Numbered from the stretch's first letter, positions 54,403 to 63,486 are shown. The stretch: DNA of 64,000 nucleotides from Symbiodinium natans (GCA_905221605.1 CAJNDS010002471.1:342591-406590); one strand, 5' to 3'. The notes: a model not told the origin generated them from the letters alone. Numbers and translations are program-made.

Positions 54403-55425
54403 GTGTGTGTGACACCTGCAACCGCTGCAGGAAGGGTTCATCCATTGCTTTCTTTCGGCGTGCGCTTCAAACAGAACGTGGAAGGTGTGCGGCTTCACAG
54501 TGACCTACAGACCTTCGCCTTCGGCATGCGCTTCAAGTAGAGCGCGGGAAGTGTGCAGCTTCAAAGCGACCTACAGACCTTCATCTTTGGCATGTGCTAC
54601 ATTTGCGCCGGGTTCATATATGCTTGATCCCTTCCCATGGTTCTCCAGGTTTTGCTTTCTTCCCGGTTTCCCCTCCTCTCCTCCTGCATTCCCCGCCTTC
54701 TCGCCCCGTTTCGTCCTTCCTCCCCCTCCCTCTTCCCCCCGCCCTTTCGGTCTTGTGTGGTTTAGGTTTGTGTGTTTTAGGTTTGTGTTATGGTGCATAT
54801 ACTTCAAGCAGAGCATGGAAAGTTTGCAGCCTCACAGTAATCTACAGACCTTCACCTTCGGCATGTACCCCAAACAGAGCGTGGACAATTGGCAGCTTTA
54901 CAGAGGCCTATTCCCCATTAGGCAATGGGGGCCGTGATAGAAAAAGCGGCGACTTGCAGTTGCCCGGCATTGGAATGTACTTGGCTTAAACTACTCTCCC
55001 GCGAGAGGATGTGTGTCTGCGCCCGCTGTTCCCAAGCGGCCTCGAATTCTCAACCATCCAATTTGAATAGCAGGGGGCACCTGGGCCATGGATAGGTCAG
55101 GTGCCAACGAAGACACCTATCCATTGGCTGTGATATGGATTCCGGACGCGGAATCCACGTACCTGCATGTGTTCGAAAGTCGGGAGCCTTTTCGATTTAT
55201 AGAAATGAGTGTGCAAAGTCGGGCCCTCAGACATTGACATAGACAAGATTTCAGACTGTTCAGTTGGGGCGCTTGCGCTTTCTGACAGTGAACAATGAGC
55301 AGAGTTACACATGACTTACACCAGTTTCACCCTACATCATTAGCTATGACACTACATGATACAGTATGGCAGATGGGGGTTGGAAACTATGTCAAATGTC
55401 AGCAGCAATCGCACTCATCAGTGTG
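54403..55425 (+). repeat. Left pseudo-LTR (1,023 bp)
   Basis: Starts GTGTGTGACACCTGCAACCG and ends CACTCATCAGTGTG. It contains 66-bp tandem units (starts near 54457, 54523, 54589, then 54794 and 54860), a pyrimidine-rich stretch 54650-54760, and two stem-loops: ATGGATAGGT/ACCTATCCAT (55088-55124) and GGATTCC-GGACGC-GGAATCC (55137-55156). The 66-bp period is a multiple of three and keeps a 150-codon frame open, which is probably incidental. Confidence 0.85.
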
Positions 55426-55771
55426 AGCACCTCTGGTGCAAGCCTACCGGCCCGGTTGTGTCGTAGGTGTGCCCGTCCCCTCGTGGGTAGGGATCAAGGA
55501 AGCAGGAGGCCTGGCGAGCCATAAGAAGCCCCGATGGCACCGATGTTCGAGGAATGCCTCCTCCACGTGGGGGGGCCAAGGAATCGACGTGTTTGCACGC
55601 CTTGTCAACAAGTAGACCTTCGGGTCAGAGAAGACCGTTAGGTCACAAAGGAGGCCGCTGGCCACTAAACAGATTGCTGCGCGTGCGGTTAGACAACTCG
55701 GATGCTGATCTACTATAGCAACTTTGGTTCAAATTTTCTGCGGTGTTTTACTAGCAAGTTGTGATTCAGCC
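55426..55771 (+). other. Leader between pseudo-LTR and ORF1
   Basis: 346 bp of unique element sequence without telomeric repeat. No promoter motif is recognisable. Confidence 0.5.
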
Positions 55772-57400
55772 ATGAGCTCAACCAGTGAAGAAGAGCTGCT
55801 ACATCGGCTGCAACGAAAACAGCGGAAGCGTCGTGAGAAGGAGGCAGCGGCCACCCTGGCTCATCAACCTAAGGCAGTCAGCATGGACAACCCAGGTGAT
55901 TCCGATTGGCAGCTGAACCAGACAACGTCCGATAGTCAAGATGCTTGGCAGCAATCATCTTCGTGGACTGATGACAGCTGGCAGAAGCAGGACCATTGGC
56001 AGCAGAGTCATCACAGTCGCGACTCTTGGCAATCACGGTCCAAACAGGACCAGTGGTGGCACCAGACTGCTCATGATCAAGCCGGATCTACCAAAAGGTG
56101 GAGGTCAAGTGACTGGCAGGCTGGCGCATGGTCAACAGGTCGGGAAGATAGGTCGTCCAAGGGCGGGGCCGCAGCGACACCTCCCAAAGCTCCACGACCT
56201 CCAGAACAGCTACCCCTTCCCGGCCCTCCTCCGTTGATTCCTCCTTCCTTGGCTCCAGGACCACTTCCTCCCCCGCCTGCTTTCCCACCCCCACCTCCGC
56301 CGGTGTTTCCGGGGCAAGTCGGGCAACCGTCGCAGATTCCGGTTGGGATTGCAGCCTCACCGGTACAGCTCGGAGGTGCAGCAATGGCGCATACGAACGT
56401 GCAGCAGGGTCCTGCGTTGCAGCAAGCAGTTTCACCTGGTTTTGCATGTGCGTCACAACACGCGTTTCCATGGACAGCTCAAATTTCGCCATATCCTCCA
56501 ACAAGATGGATGTCAAATCAGGATGGCGCTGGTGTGCCAGGTCAGACGATGAATCAACCGCCGCCTGCGACGAATTCCAAGTTCAGGAGCCCCCCTGGTC
56601 CACCACGTGCCGGATCAAGTGCAACACAAGGCCAAAAAGGCCTGCCCGACGATGTTCTGCAGAGTGCCAGGAGAATCTTGCCAACACGTAATGTGCGCAG
56701 TTGGGCAGAATTGCAGCCAGCAGAGAGAGTGAAGCTTGACACTGTGAGTGCGCAGGCAGCTCAAGACATCAAAGACCATTTGCTTCAGCTGGATCCGCAA
56801 GTGACTTCGTCCATTTGTGATGCTGTGGTGCAAGTGATAGTTAGCAGCGGCAATGAAGCCCTCTTTGACCTGCGCCGCGCGGAAACACTTGACATCAATC
56901 GTGTTTACAGAGCTTTGATCGTTCCGTTCAATCCAGGATACTTGCCGCATGTTTTTGGAGCCGATAGTCGGGATTCTGCCAGAGGATATTCCTACACCTT
57001 CACGTTTGCGCATGGCACATCCATCAAATCGGCCTCTATCATTGCGGCAGAGGCGCTGTTGAGGCCCTCAGCGTGGGGAGGCATTCTCGAAGGCCCGGAT
57101 GGCAGCTATCCCACTATGGGTTTCAACGCGCAGGCCACACCTGGATCGTACTCTACTCGTGCACAGGACACCGCAGCGATAGTGCTAGGAAAGGTCTTGA
57201 AAACCCCGAAGGGGCTACAAGGCGTCGTTGTTCTTGGTGAGACCTTCAGTAAAGTGCCTCACTACTCCACAGATAGTCAATGCGTGGATGAGGAGCAGCG
57301 TATCACTGCACTCAACGGTTCCTGCAAAGGCGTACATAGGTGGACGCTGCATGCTGAATGTTCTCATATCACAGCCTTTGCGTTCATTCGCGCCTTGTAA
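55772..57400 (+). CDS. Retroelement ORF1: basic/Pro-rich protein with C-terminal HGT-motif domain
   Basis: 542 aa from the ATG at 55772; an upstream in-frame ATG at 55724 adds 16 mostly hydrophobic residues and is less likely. In order: a Lys/Arg cluster at residues 12-24 (RLQRKQRKRREKE, nuclear-localisation-like), a Trp/Gln/Ser-rich stretch 46-96, a proline-rich region 137-180, a low-complexity linker, then a folded domain from about 294. At 414-416 lies HGT within YTFTFAHGTSIKSASIIAAE, followed by LLRPSAWGG and a later G-F/S-Y region. HGT followed by an I..A/G..LRPS helix resembles ADP-ribosyltransferase-fold enzymes (PARP/KptA-like), but the other catalytic positions cannot be assigned by eye. 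It could instead be an element-specific RNA-binding domain. Stops 743 bp before ORF2. Confidence 0.65.
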   Translation: MSSTSEEELLHRLQRKQRKRREKEAAATLAHQPKAVSMDNPGDSDWQLNQTTSDSQDAWQQSSSWTDDSWQKQDHWQQSHHSRDSWQSRSKQDQWWHQTAHDQAGSTKRWRSSDWQAGAWSTGREDRSSKGGAAATPPKAPRPPEQLPLPGPPPLIPPSLAPGPLPPPPAFPPPPPPVFPGQVGQPSQIPVGIAASPVQLGGAAMAHTNVQQGPALQQAVSPGFACASQHAFPWTAQISPYPPTRWMSNQDGAGVPGQTMNQPPPATNSKFRSPPGPPRAGSSATQGQKGLPDDVLQSARRILPTRNVRSWAELQPAERVKLDTVSAQAAQDIKDHLLQLDPQVTSSICDAVVQVIVSSGNEALFDLRRAETLDINRVYRALIVPFNPGYLPHVFGADSRDSARGYSYTFTFAHGTSIKSASIIAAEALLRPSAWGGILEGPDGSYPTMGFNAQATPGSYSTRAQDTAAIVLGKVLKTPKGLQGVVVLGETFSKVPHYSTDSQCVDEEQRITALNGSCKGVHRWTLHAECSHITAFAFIRAL

Positions 57401-58143
57401 AGTTTTGCTGTGCTGCATGAATTGCACTGTTTTCCGTTTCGGACGTTGTGCTTCAATGAAAGACCACTTGGACGGAGTCCCTCTCGTAGACCTGCATACG
57501 CTCATGCATGTTCATGGTCTTGCGCAAATTTCGGCACGTGCAAGGTCCTCTTCACATGAAACGGCGCGGTCTCACCGATGTTTCACCGCATGAGAGGCAT
57601 ATGCGTGTCATGGTGTTCATGATAATTGCATAGTTCACGATTGGACTTCGCGTGTTTTCACCCATGCATGATTGCAGTTGCTGTTACTTCTTTTCGGGGC
57701 CCGCGTGCTGGAATTGTGCACTGAGTCCCTCTAGGAGATCTGCGTGCATTCATGCATGTCCATGGTTTCGCGCAAATTGTGCATATGCCAGAACCTCTTC
57801 ACATGTAACGGCGCTGTCTCACTGATGTTTCACCGCATGAGAGGCATGTGCGTATCATGGTGTTCATGACAATTACATGATTGGACTTTGCACGTTTCAC
57901 CCACGCATGTTTGCAGTTGCTGTTAGTTTCTTTTGGGGCCCTCATGCTGCGTTTGGGCATTGATTGTCAGCATTGGTCGTTTCACCCGCATGACTTGAGC
58001 AATAAACAATGAGAGATGTGACGAATGCTGCAAGTCTACATCTGAAGCATTGGTGTTGACAGCATGTTTTCATAACATGATGTTTCATGTTCGTGCAGTC
58101 TCGCTCAATCTCGTACAAGGGAGAGTTGTTGATCCTTCCCGTC
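57401..58143 (+). other. ORF1-ORF2 spacer with a duplicated ~245-bp segment
   Basis: 57475-57722 and 57723-57965 are diverged tandem copies: both contain GAGTCCCTCT, CATGCATGT.CATGGT.TTGCGCAAAT, GATGTTTCACCGCATGAGAG and TGTTCATGAYAATTRCAT (offset about 247 bp). No open frame runs through. It may hold a promoter, processing or internal-initiation signal for ORF2. Confidence 0.65.
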
Positions 58144-59442
58144 ATGTCCCGCTCATACCATAGAGATTTCAGTATCTCCCACCGGACTGCGGATAGCCGC
58201 AGCAGGGTGATCGACAGAGAAGGACGGAGTCGACTCACTCCATCTCCCAGACATGATCCTCGTCGCCGCAACACCAGCTCGAATCGACGTGAAGATCGAC
58301 CTGAACCGTCCTTCAGATCTCGGACGCCCCGATCCAGGCACGCGTCACGAGCAAGCCCGTTGCGACCCCGGCGACTAAGTTTGGGAAGGTCTCGTTCAAG
58401 GCGCTCATCTCTTCATCGTCATCCTCGCCGGCCATCCTCGCCCACGCAGGCTCGCTCCAAGGCAAGAGCCAGATCCGAGGACAACTGGAGAGATCTACTC
58501 CGCAGCCAAGCTGAGGACGCCTACAAGGTACCATCCACGTGGAAGAAGGATCATCGCCAACTGGACGCCAACACTGCCTATGGTTTCACCCTGCCACGAC
58601 ATGTTATACCTACAGAATTTTCGCGGGCCAATAAGACTGCTAACATGCCGACTCATCAAGTGCCATTAGCAGCTTTGCTCCACTCGAATCTGGAGTCATG
58701 GCCTTTGAGAGTTGTGGCCAACGGCAAGCCAGTGGCTGTTGAGGTGTTCAGATCTCGCCAGGAAGCAGTGTTCCATTCTCTTCTCAGCAAGCGCATGCGA
58801 GACCATGTTCCTAAGCTGGACCTCAATGAGTTGATCAAAAGTGCGCATCAGAGATTGTCAGACACAGTGAACTACAGCGGGGTCAAGGACCTCAACGATT
58901 GGTCCTACCGATTCAAACTCACCGAGCTCGTGGCGAAGGAAACGGCCGAGATGATGGTCGCCAAACTTCCGGTCACACAGTCACAGGACCTCCTGAACCG
59001 GATGCAGGCCCTGGAAGAAGAGAACCAACGACTCAAGGCAGCAGGAGGACCGTCTCAAGCAGCCCAACCTTCGGCAAAGAACCAGATGCCGCAGCCTGCC
59101 ACAGTCTCACAGGAACATGCCACGTTGCTGCATCGGTTCCAGACATTCGAACGTCAAGCGCAGGAGCCAAAACACTTGTCGAAAAACCTTTCAGGGACAT
59201 CCACTCAGGCAATCGCAGGATGGATCCGTGCCAACTGTGGAGATGCCACCGTCAAGCAGCGACACACCAGCATGATGACCGAAATCCAGGACCTCATCAA
59301 GAACGCACCGGCAGGAGTTCTCCCAGATCGTGCCTCGTTGTTGGTGTCGTGGGGAGCCACAGTGGAGCAAGCAGCCAATCTCAACAAGAATGAGGTGCTC
59401 ATGAATAAGTTGCTTGCAGCGTGTGCTGCCTTGAGGGAGTGA
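58144..59442 (+). CDS. Retroelement ORF2: SR-rich, coiled-coil protein
   Basis: 432 aa from the ATG at 58144 (MSRSYHRDFS); an in-frame ATG at 58087 would add 19 residues. Residues 17-111 are dominated by Arg and Ser with repeated RS/SR pairs, typical of RNA-binding or splicing-associated segments. 140-275 is a mixed, probably folded region. 277-301 contains the heptad-like stretch LLNRMQALEEENQRLK, a likely coiled coil for self-association. The C-terminal 90 residues (IAGWIRANCGDATVKQRHTS then IQDLIKNAPAG) look compact and helical. By analogy with ORF1 proteins of other retrotransposons it may coat the element RNA; that is inference. The stop lies only 30 bp before ORF3, suggesting translation from one transcript. 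Confidence 0.65.
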   Translation: MSRSYHRDFSISHRTADSRSRVIDREGRSRLTPSPRHDPRRRNTSSNRREDRPEPSFRSRTPRSRHASRASPLRPRRLSLGRSRSRRSSLHRHPRRPSSPTQARSKARARSEDNWRDLLRSQAEDAYKVPSTWKKDHRQLDANTAYGFTLPRHVIPTEFSRANKTANMPTHQVPLAALLHSNLESWPLRVVANGKPVAVEVFRSRQEAVFHSLLSKRMRDHVPKLDLNELIKSAHQRLSDTVNYSGVKDLNDWSYRFKLTELVAKETAEMMVAKLPVTQSQDLLNRMQALEEENQRLKAAGGPSQAAQPSAKNQMPQPATVSQEHATLLHRFQTFERQAQEPKHLSKNLSGTSTQAIAGWIRANCGDATVKQRHTSMMTEIQDLIKNAPAGVLPDRASLLVSWGATVEQAANLNKNEVLMNKLLAACAALRE

Positions 59443-59472
59443 CTAGTTCGGGGGCCTGACCCCACCAAGACG

Positions 59473-61179
59473 ATGCCCCGTAGCTACAAGGACTGGCTTA
59501 GGCGGTTGCGCGTGCCTCTTTTTCAGCTTCTGCGTACAGCAGTTTGTACAGCGCGGCAACTGCCTAATCTAGGCACAGTTTTGTACCCTTTCCAATGGCT
59601 CTGCGCCTTCTTTCTATGTTTCTTCTCCTACGCAAAAGTGACGTTCAGCAAGGCTTCAAAAGCGTTTCACCAAGTTTTGTGCAATCACCAAGTCCCTTGG
59701 CAGTACCCTAGATCTTGGCACTTTCAGCCATCTGTTGTATATTTGCGGATTAGTTTTTCTCAACGTCAGTGGTATATCGGCAGTACTCATGAAACCATCA
59801 AAGAAAGGGAACAGTCTCGCCATTCCAAGTTCACTCAGATCAGACGAGAGCGACAAGCTTACTTTGAACCAGCGCTGAGATTCTGGTTGGTTACCGGCAC
59901 CTATGACCAGTTCTACCCGCTTGTGCTCAAAACATGCCCTGATGCTGGTGAACTCAGAGCTCACGAAGCTCTACTCATACGACAGCATCGCAGTCGGCTG
60001 AATGCACCTTGGGTTCACCAGGAGCTCAAGAAATTAGGTTTTTCCGTAAAACCTATACTACATCACAATACTACCACGGGAGCTCCCGGCCGACGATTGC
60101 ATCGACGGCGTCGGGGCACAGCTCGACGACTGCATCTGGACTTGGCTGCAGTTGATCTGCAGGAAGCGTCCACACACCTTCAACTGCTATCACAACTTGG
60201 CAGCAATTCAGTACAGAAGTTCACTGTGTCCAGGTTTTTGCGATCCCAACATGTTCCATTGTCCTTTCTGTATTATTTGGTTCGACTTACACCTATGCTG
60301 GATTCCCTGGAAAGAGCAAGAGCCACCACATTGCTGACCTCCGCCCTTAGGTTTCGAGGTGGAGATATACCGCCTATGAATCGCATGTTAAAGGTTCTGC
60401 AAGGACCTGGCAATTTCTTACAAGCAGCTAGGTCGTGGATCAAGAGCTTCGTGGAGCACAATTCCCTATGGTTCCCACCGTACCACTTACCCAAGGTCAA
60501 GATGGTGGAAGTTCAAAACCGAACATTGGGTCAGGTGCTCTTCAATCATCGAAAGTTCATCAAGGATTGGACACATGCGAAGTCACCAGCGTGTGCGTGT
60601 CACCATGCCAAGGATTTGCCACGCACGAAATGGGGTCATATCTTTTGTTCAGCCACAGATGCCGTCACGCTGTATCCGAATTTGTTTCACAGTGTTCTTA
60701 CCCATTCCATGACTGATACAGTTTGGGCGTCCGAACAGCAATTCCTCAGACACCACCATCGAGAATTCACAAAATTTGCCAGTGCTTGGAAATTGCCAAA
60801 GTCGGCTGTTGAACAGTGGGATGAGTTCGTTAATCAGCATTGGACAAGCTTTCAGCGCGCAGAAGATGAATCTGTCCAGGCGATCAAAGCAGCCAGTCAT
60901 TGTATACGACATTGGGTCACCTTGCCAGTGGACCATTTCCCTACGCAGTTGCATATAGCATGTCCCGTGCAGTTTCACCTATTACTGATTGGCACATTCT
61001 TCGATGGCACCATCTTTCGCCCGCTACCTCAATCAGCGGCAGTGACTCGGGATCAGATTTTGAAGCAGGCCAGAAAGCAACTACGAAATCAAAAAGCACT
61101 CATCCTTTCAAAGCCGCTTCCCAAGGCGTACCTGCTACCCAGGCCAGCAAAGGCTGGTGCGGAGCTAGGCCGATCGTAG
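59473..61179 (+). CDS. Retroelement ORF3: N-terminal GIY-YIG endonuclease, CxC linker and start of RT
   Basis: 568 aa. Residues 1-70 are hydrophobic/basic. A GIY-YIG nuclease spans about 88-180: VVYLR (GIY position), WYIGST at 100-105, Arg in EREQSRHSK (111-119), and Glu165 in HEALLIRQHRSRLNAPW, the expected catalytic Tyr/Arg/Glu/Asn set. A Cys-x-Cys pair (C374, C376, in SPACACHHAK) with HxxC at 389-392 marks the linker typical of N-terminal-EN Penelope elements. From about 480 the RT begins (LPVDHFPTQLHIACPVQFHL), and LSKPLPKAYLLPRPAK (545-560) is the motif that normally precedes RPI. The frame then stops; the rest of the RT is in the -1 frame. No CCHH finger was seen near the nuclease. Confidence 0.8.
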   Translation: MPRSYKDWLRRLRVPLFQLLRTAVCTARQLPNLGTVLYPFQWLCAFFLCFFSYAKVTFSKASKAFHQVLCNHQVPWQYPRSWHFQPSVVYLRISFSQRQWYIGSTHETIKEREQSRHSKFTQIRRERQAYFEPALRFWLVTGTYDQFYPLVLKTCPDAGELRAHEALLIRQHRSRLNAPWVHQELKKLGFSVKPILHHNTTTGAPGRRLHRRRRGTARRLHLDLAAVDLQEASTHLQLLSQLGSNSVQKFTVSRFLRSQHVPLSFLYYLVRLTPMLDSLERARATTLLTSALRFRGGDIPPMNRMLKVLQGPGNFLQAARSWIKSFVEHNSLWFPPYHLPKVKMVEVQNRTLGQVLFNHRKFIKDWTHAKSPACACHHAKDLPRTKWGHIFCSATDAVTLYPNLFHSVLTHSMTDTVWASEQQFLRHHHREFTKFASAWKLPKSAVEQWDEFVNQHWTSFQRAEDESVQAIKAASHCIRHWVTLPVDHFPTQLHIACPVQFHLLLIGTFFDGTIFRPLPQSAAVTRDQILKQARKQLRNQKALILSKPLPKAYLLPRPAKAGAELGRS

Positions 61180-62165
61180 CATACAACGCTGCGTGGAATG
61201 GTAAGATTTCTCAGGTGGTTGCTGCAATCATCACGCAGGTAGTCGACAGGGTGTTTGGGCGAAAAGAGGCCCTGCCATCGGTGATGCATATCTTACAGCA
61301 GATGTGGAAAATCATGCAGGCGGCCCCGATTGACGAGGAGCTCTTGTTGATGCAACAGGACGTTGCCGGTTTCTTTAACGCCGTGCCTCATTCACGTATC
61401 TTGGACAGCCTGCGAGTGGTCCTCCATCAGTTCATGCAAAGAGAAAAGGTTGACGTGGATCATGAGTTGTCAGTTTCCGTCAAGCAAGCTGATCAGTTTC
61501 ATCGAGTGTTTCGAGGTCGCTACCGGAAACAAGCTCATCGTCACTTCTTAATTGCCATTCATGAGATTCCGCACATGGTGTCGTTTCTGTTGCAAGCTGC
61601 TGCTTTGAGTGTTGGGACGCATGCTGTACAACAGGTCCAAGGAGCCAGCATGGGCTCGCAACTTGCGCCAGTGCTTTGCAGTATGGTTGCAGCTTTGAAA
61701 GAAAGTCAGTGGCAGCAAATTGTGAAACCCCTTTCTTCACATATTCCGTATGCGTTACACGCGAGATATGTGGACAACAGAATCCTTCTAGGGTTCCGCC
61801 ATACGTTTCAGGAACATGTGCATCATGCATTTACACGCTTGGATTGGTTTGGACCTCCATTGATGCTTGAGAACGTGGCCGACATCAAGATTCTCGGATT
61901 CCAATGCGATCCTCGAACTCGTACAATGACTATGGTCATGCCGAACACCGCAGGCAGCATCCGACATCCAAGGTCGGCCTGCAGTTTGTCGATTCTACTG
62001 AGTGGTTTTCGTTCACGAGCAGAATTGGTATGTCGACACACCCGACCGAGACAACTGATTGTCCAGCAGCTGCAGGTATTAGAGGAGCTTTACATTCGGC
62101 AAGGGTACGCCAAGGATCACCTAGCACCAGTGCTTTCCAGGTTGCGCAAACGCTTTCGGCTCTAA
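61144..62165 (+). CDS. Retroelement reverse transcriptase, C-terminal part (-1 frame relative to ORF3)
   Basis: The frame is open from 60900, but homology starts about 61144-61155 with GWCGARPIVAYN, right where ORF3 loses similarity. Motif A is LLMQQDVAGFFNAVPHS (catalytic Asp codon 61359-61361), motif B is QGASMGSQLAPVLC, and motif C is HARYVDNRILL. Then LENVADIKILGFQCD gives motifs D/E, and a basic thumb ends in RLRKRFRL. Motif C has Asn (AAC, 61776-61778) where most RTs have the second Asp. Length and order agree with Penelope-type RT, the group closest to telomerase RT. Either a one-base indel has broken this copy or a -1 slip joins the frames near GCAAAGG (61146-61152). Confidence 0.75.
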
Positions 62166-62433
62166 AAATTGCAGCTTCGCCGTGCCTGGTAAGTTTTTGC
62201 GCGGATGTAACATGTGCACAATGACCAGCTTTTTGGCATCATTCGTGCTCCGTAATTTCGCTTTTCAAGGATGTGTTAGGTCTCAAGCTGATTTTCATGT
62301 GGATATAGCATTTGACTCGCCGTGACAAATGAGTTCCAGACATGCATGGAATACACGCGATGGCTCCACCTGCCGTCAGTCATGGATGTTCTTTTGCAAA
62401 CGTTCAGTGATTGCTCATGAAGCAAATTGGCTT
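62166..62433 (+). other. 3' untranslated region of the retroelement
   Basis: 268 bp without open frames. No poly(A) signal of canonical type was noted. Confidence 0.5.
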
Positions 62434-62453
62434 GCCCTCTCTTCGGAGAGGGC
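62434..62453 (+). terminator. UUCG-capped hairpin at the 3' end of the element unit
   Basis: GCCCTCTC-TTCG-GAGAGGGC: eight perfect base pairs closed by C(UUCG)G, an unusually stable tetraloop. It lies exactly at the junction with the right pseudo-LTR/TG tract and has no counterpart before the left pseudo-LTR. It probably marks the RNA 3' end recognised by the RT or used for processing; terminator is one possibility only. Confidence 0.6.
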
Positions 62454-63486
62454 GTGTGTGTGACACCTGCAACCGCTGCAGGAAGGGTTCATCCATTGCT
62501 TTCTTTCGGCGTGCGCTTCAAACAGAACGTGGAAGGTGTGCGGCTTCACAGTGACCTACAGACCTTCGCCTTCGGCATGCGCTTCAAGTAGAGCGCGGGA
62601 AATGTGCAGCTTCAAAGCGACCTACAGACCTTCATCTTTGGCATGTGCTACATTTGCGCCGGGTTCATATATGCTTGATCCCTTCCCATGGTTCTCCAGG
62701 TTTTGCTTTCTTCCCGGTTTCCCCTCCTCTCCTCCTGCATTCCCCGCCTTCTCGCCCCGTTTCGTCCTTTCTCCCCCTCCCTCTTCCCCCCGCCCTTTCG
62801 GTCTTGTGTGGTTTAGGTTTGTGTGTTTTAGGTTTGTGTTATGGTGCATATACTTCAAGCAGAGCATGGAAAGTTTGCAGCCTCACAGTAATCTACAGAC
62901 CTTCACCTTCGGCATGTACCCCAAACAGAGCGTGGACAATTGGCAGCTTTACAGAGGCCTATTCCCCATTAGGCAATGGGGACCGTGATAGAAAAAGCGG
63001 CGACTTGCAGTTGCCCGGCATTGGAATGTACTTGGCTTAAACTACTCTCCCGCGAGAGGATGTGTGTCTGCACCCGCTGTTCCCAAGCGGCCTCGAATTC
63101 TCAACCATCCAATTTGAGTAGCAGGGGGCACCTGGGCCATGGATAGGTCAGGCGCCAACGAAGACACCTATCCATTGGCTGTGATATGGATTCCGGACGC
63201 GGAATCCACGTACCTGCATGTGTTCGAAAGTCGGGAGCCTTTTCGATTTATAGAAATGAGTGTGCAAAGTCGGGCCCTCAGACATTGACATAGACAAGAT
63301 TTCAGACTGTTCAGTTGGGGCGCTTGCGCTTTCTGACAGTGAACAACAGTGAACAATGAGCAGAGTTACACATGACTTACACCAGTTTCACCCTACATCA
63401 TTAGCTATGACACTACATGATACAGTATGGCAGATGGGGGTTGGAAACTATGTCAAATGTCAGCAGCAATCGCACTCATCAGTGTG
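62454..63486 (+). repeat. Right pseudo-LTR (1,033 bp)
   Basis: About 99.4% identical to the left copy over the aligned part. The only indel is an extra 10 bp (ACAGTGAACA duplicated near 63340-63355). The end runs into (TG)n. Confidence 0.85.

Larger units (their letters stand above)
54403..63486 (+). mobile_element. Penelope-like retroelement, N-terminal GIY-YIG type, with pseudo-LTRs
   Basis: 9,084 bp bounded by direct terminal repeats and inserted in TG microsatellite on both sides. Unit length is 8,051 bp (54403-62453), followed by a second, truncated head (62454-63486); this tandem layout is how Penelope-like pseudo-LTRs are understood to arise. Coding order is ORF1, ORF2, then nuclease-CxC-RT. 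A GIY-YIG nuclease before the RT, a CxC linker, pseudo-LTRs, a microsatellite target and no visible hammerhead ribozyme all fit the Naiad/Chlamys group. The absence of a CCHH finger near the nuclease points to the Chlamys side. Terminal repeats differ at about six bases plus one 10-bp duplication, so the copy is young. ORF3 breaks into the RT frame once. Confidence 0.8.

Noticed and set aside
54485-54937. 150-codon ORF in both pseudo-LTRs as a gene
   Set aside because: Kept open by a 66-bp tandem repeat and a pyrimidine tract. It shows no domain, and the two copies differ by substitutions without sign of coding constraint.
55088-55210. Hammerhead ribozyme in the pseudo-LTR
   Set aside because: Stem-loops are present but the CTGANGA and GAAA core is not arranged as required.
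54403-63486. Ordinary LTR retrotransposon (Gypsy/Copia)
   Set aside because: No gag-protease-integrase-RNase H set; the RT motifs and GIY-YIG nuclease are Penelope-type and the terminal repeats lack TG..CA ends with a target duplication.
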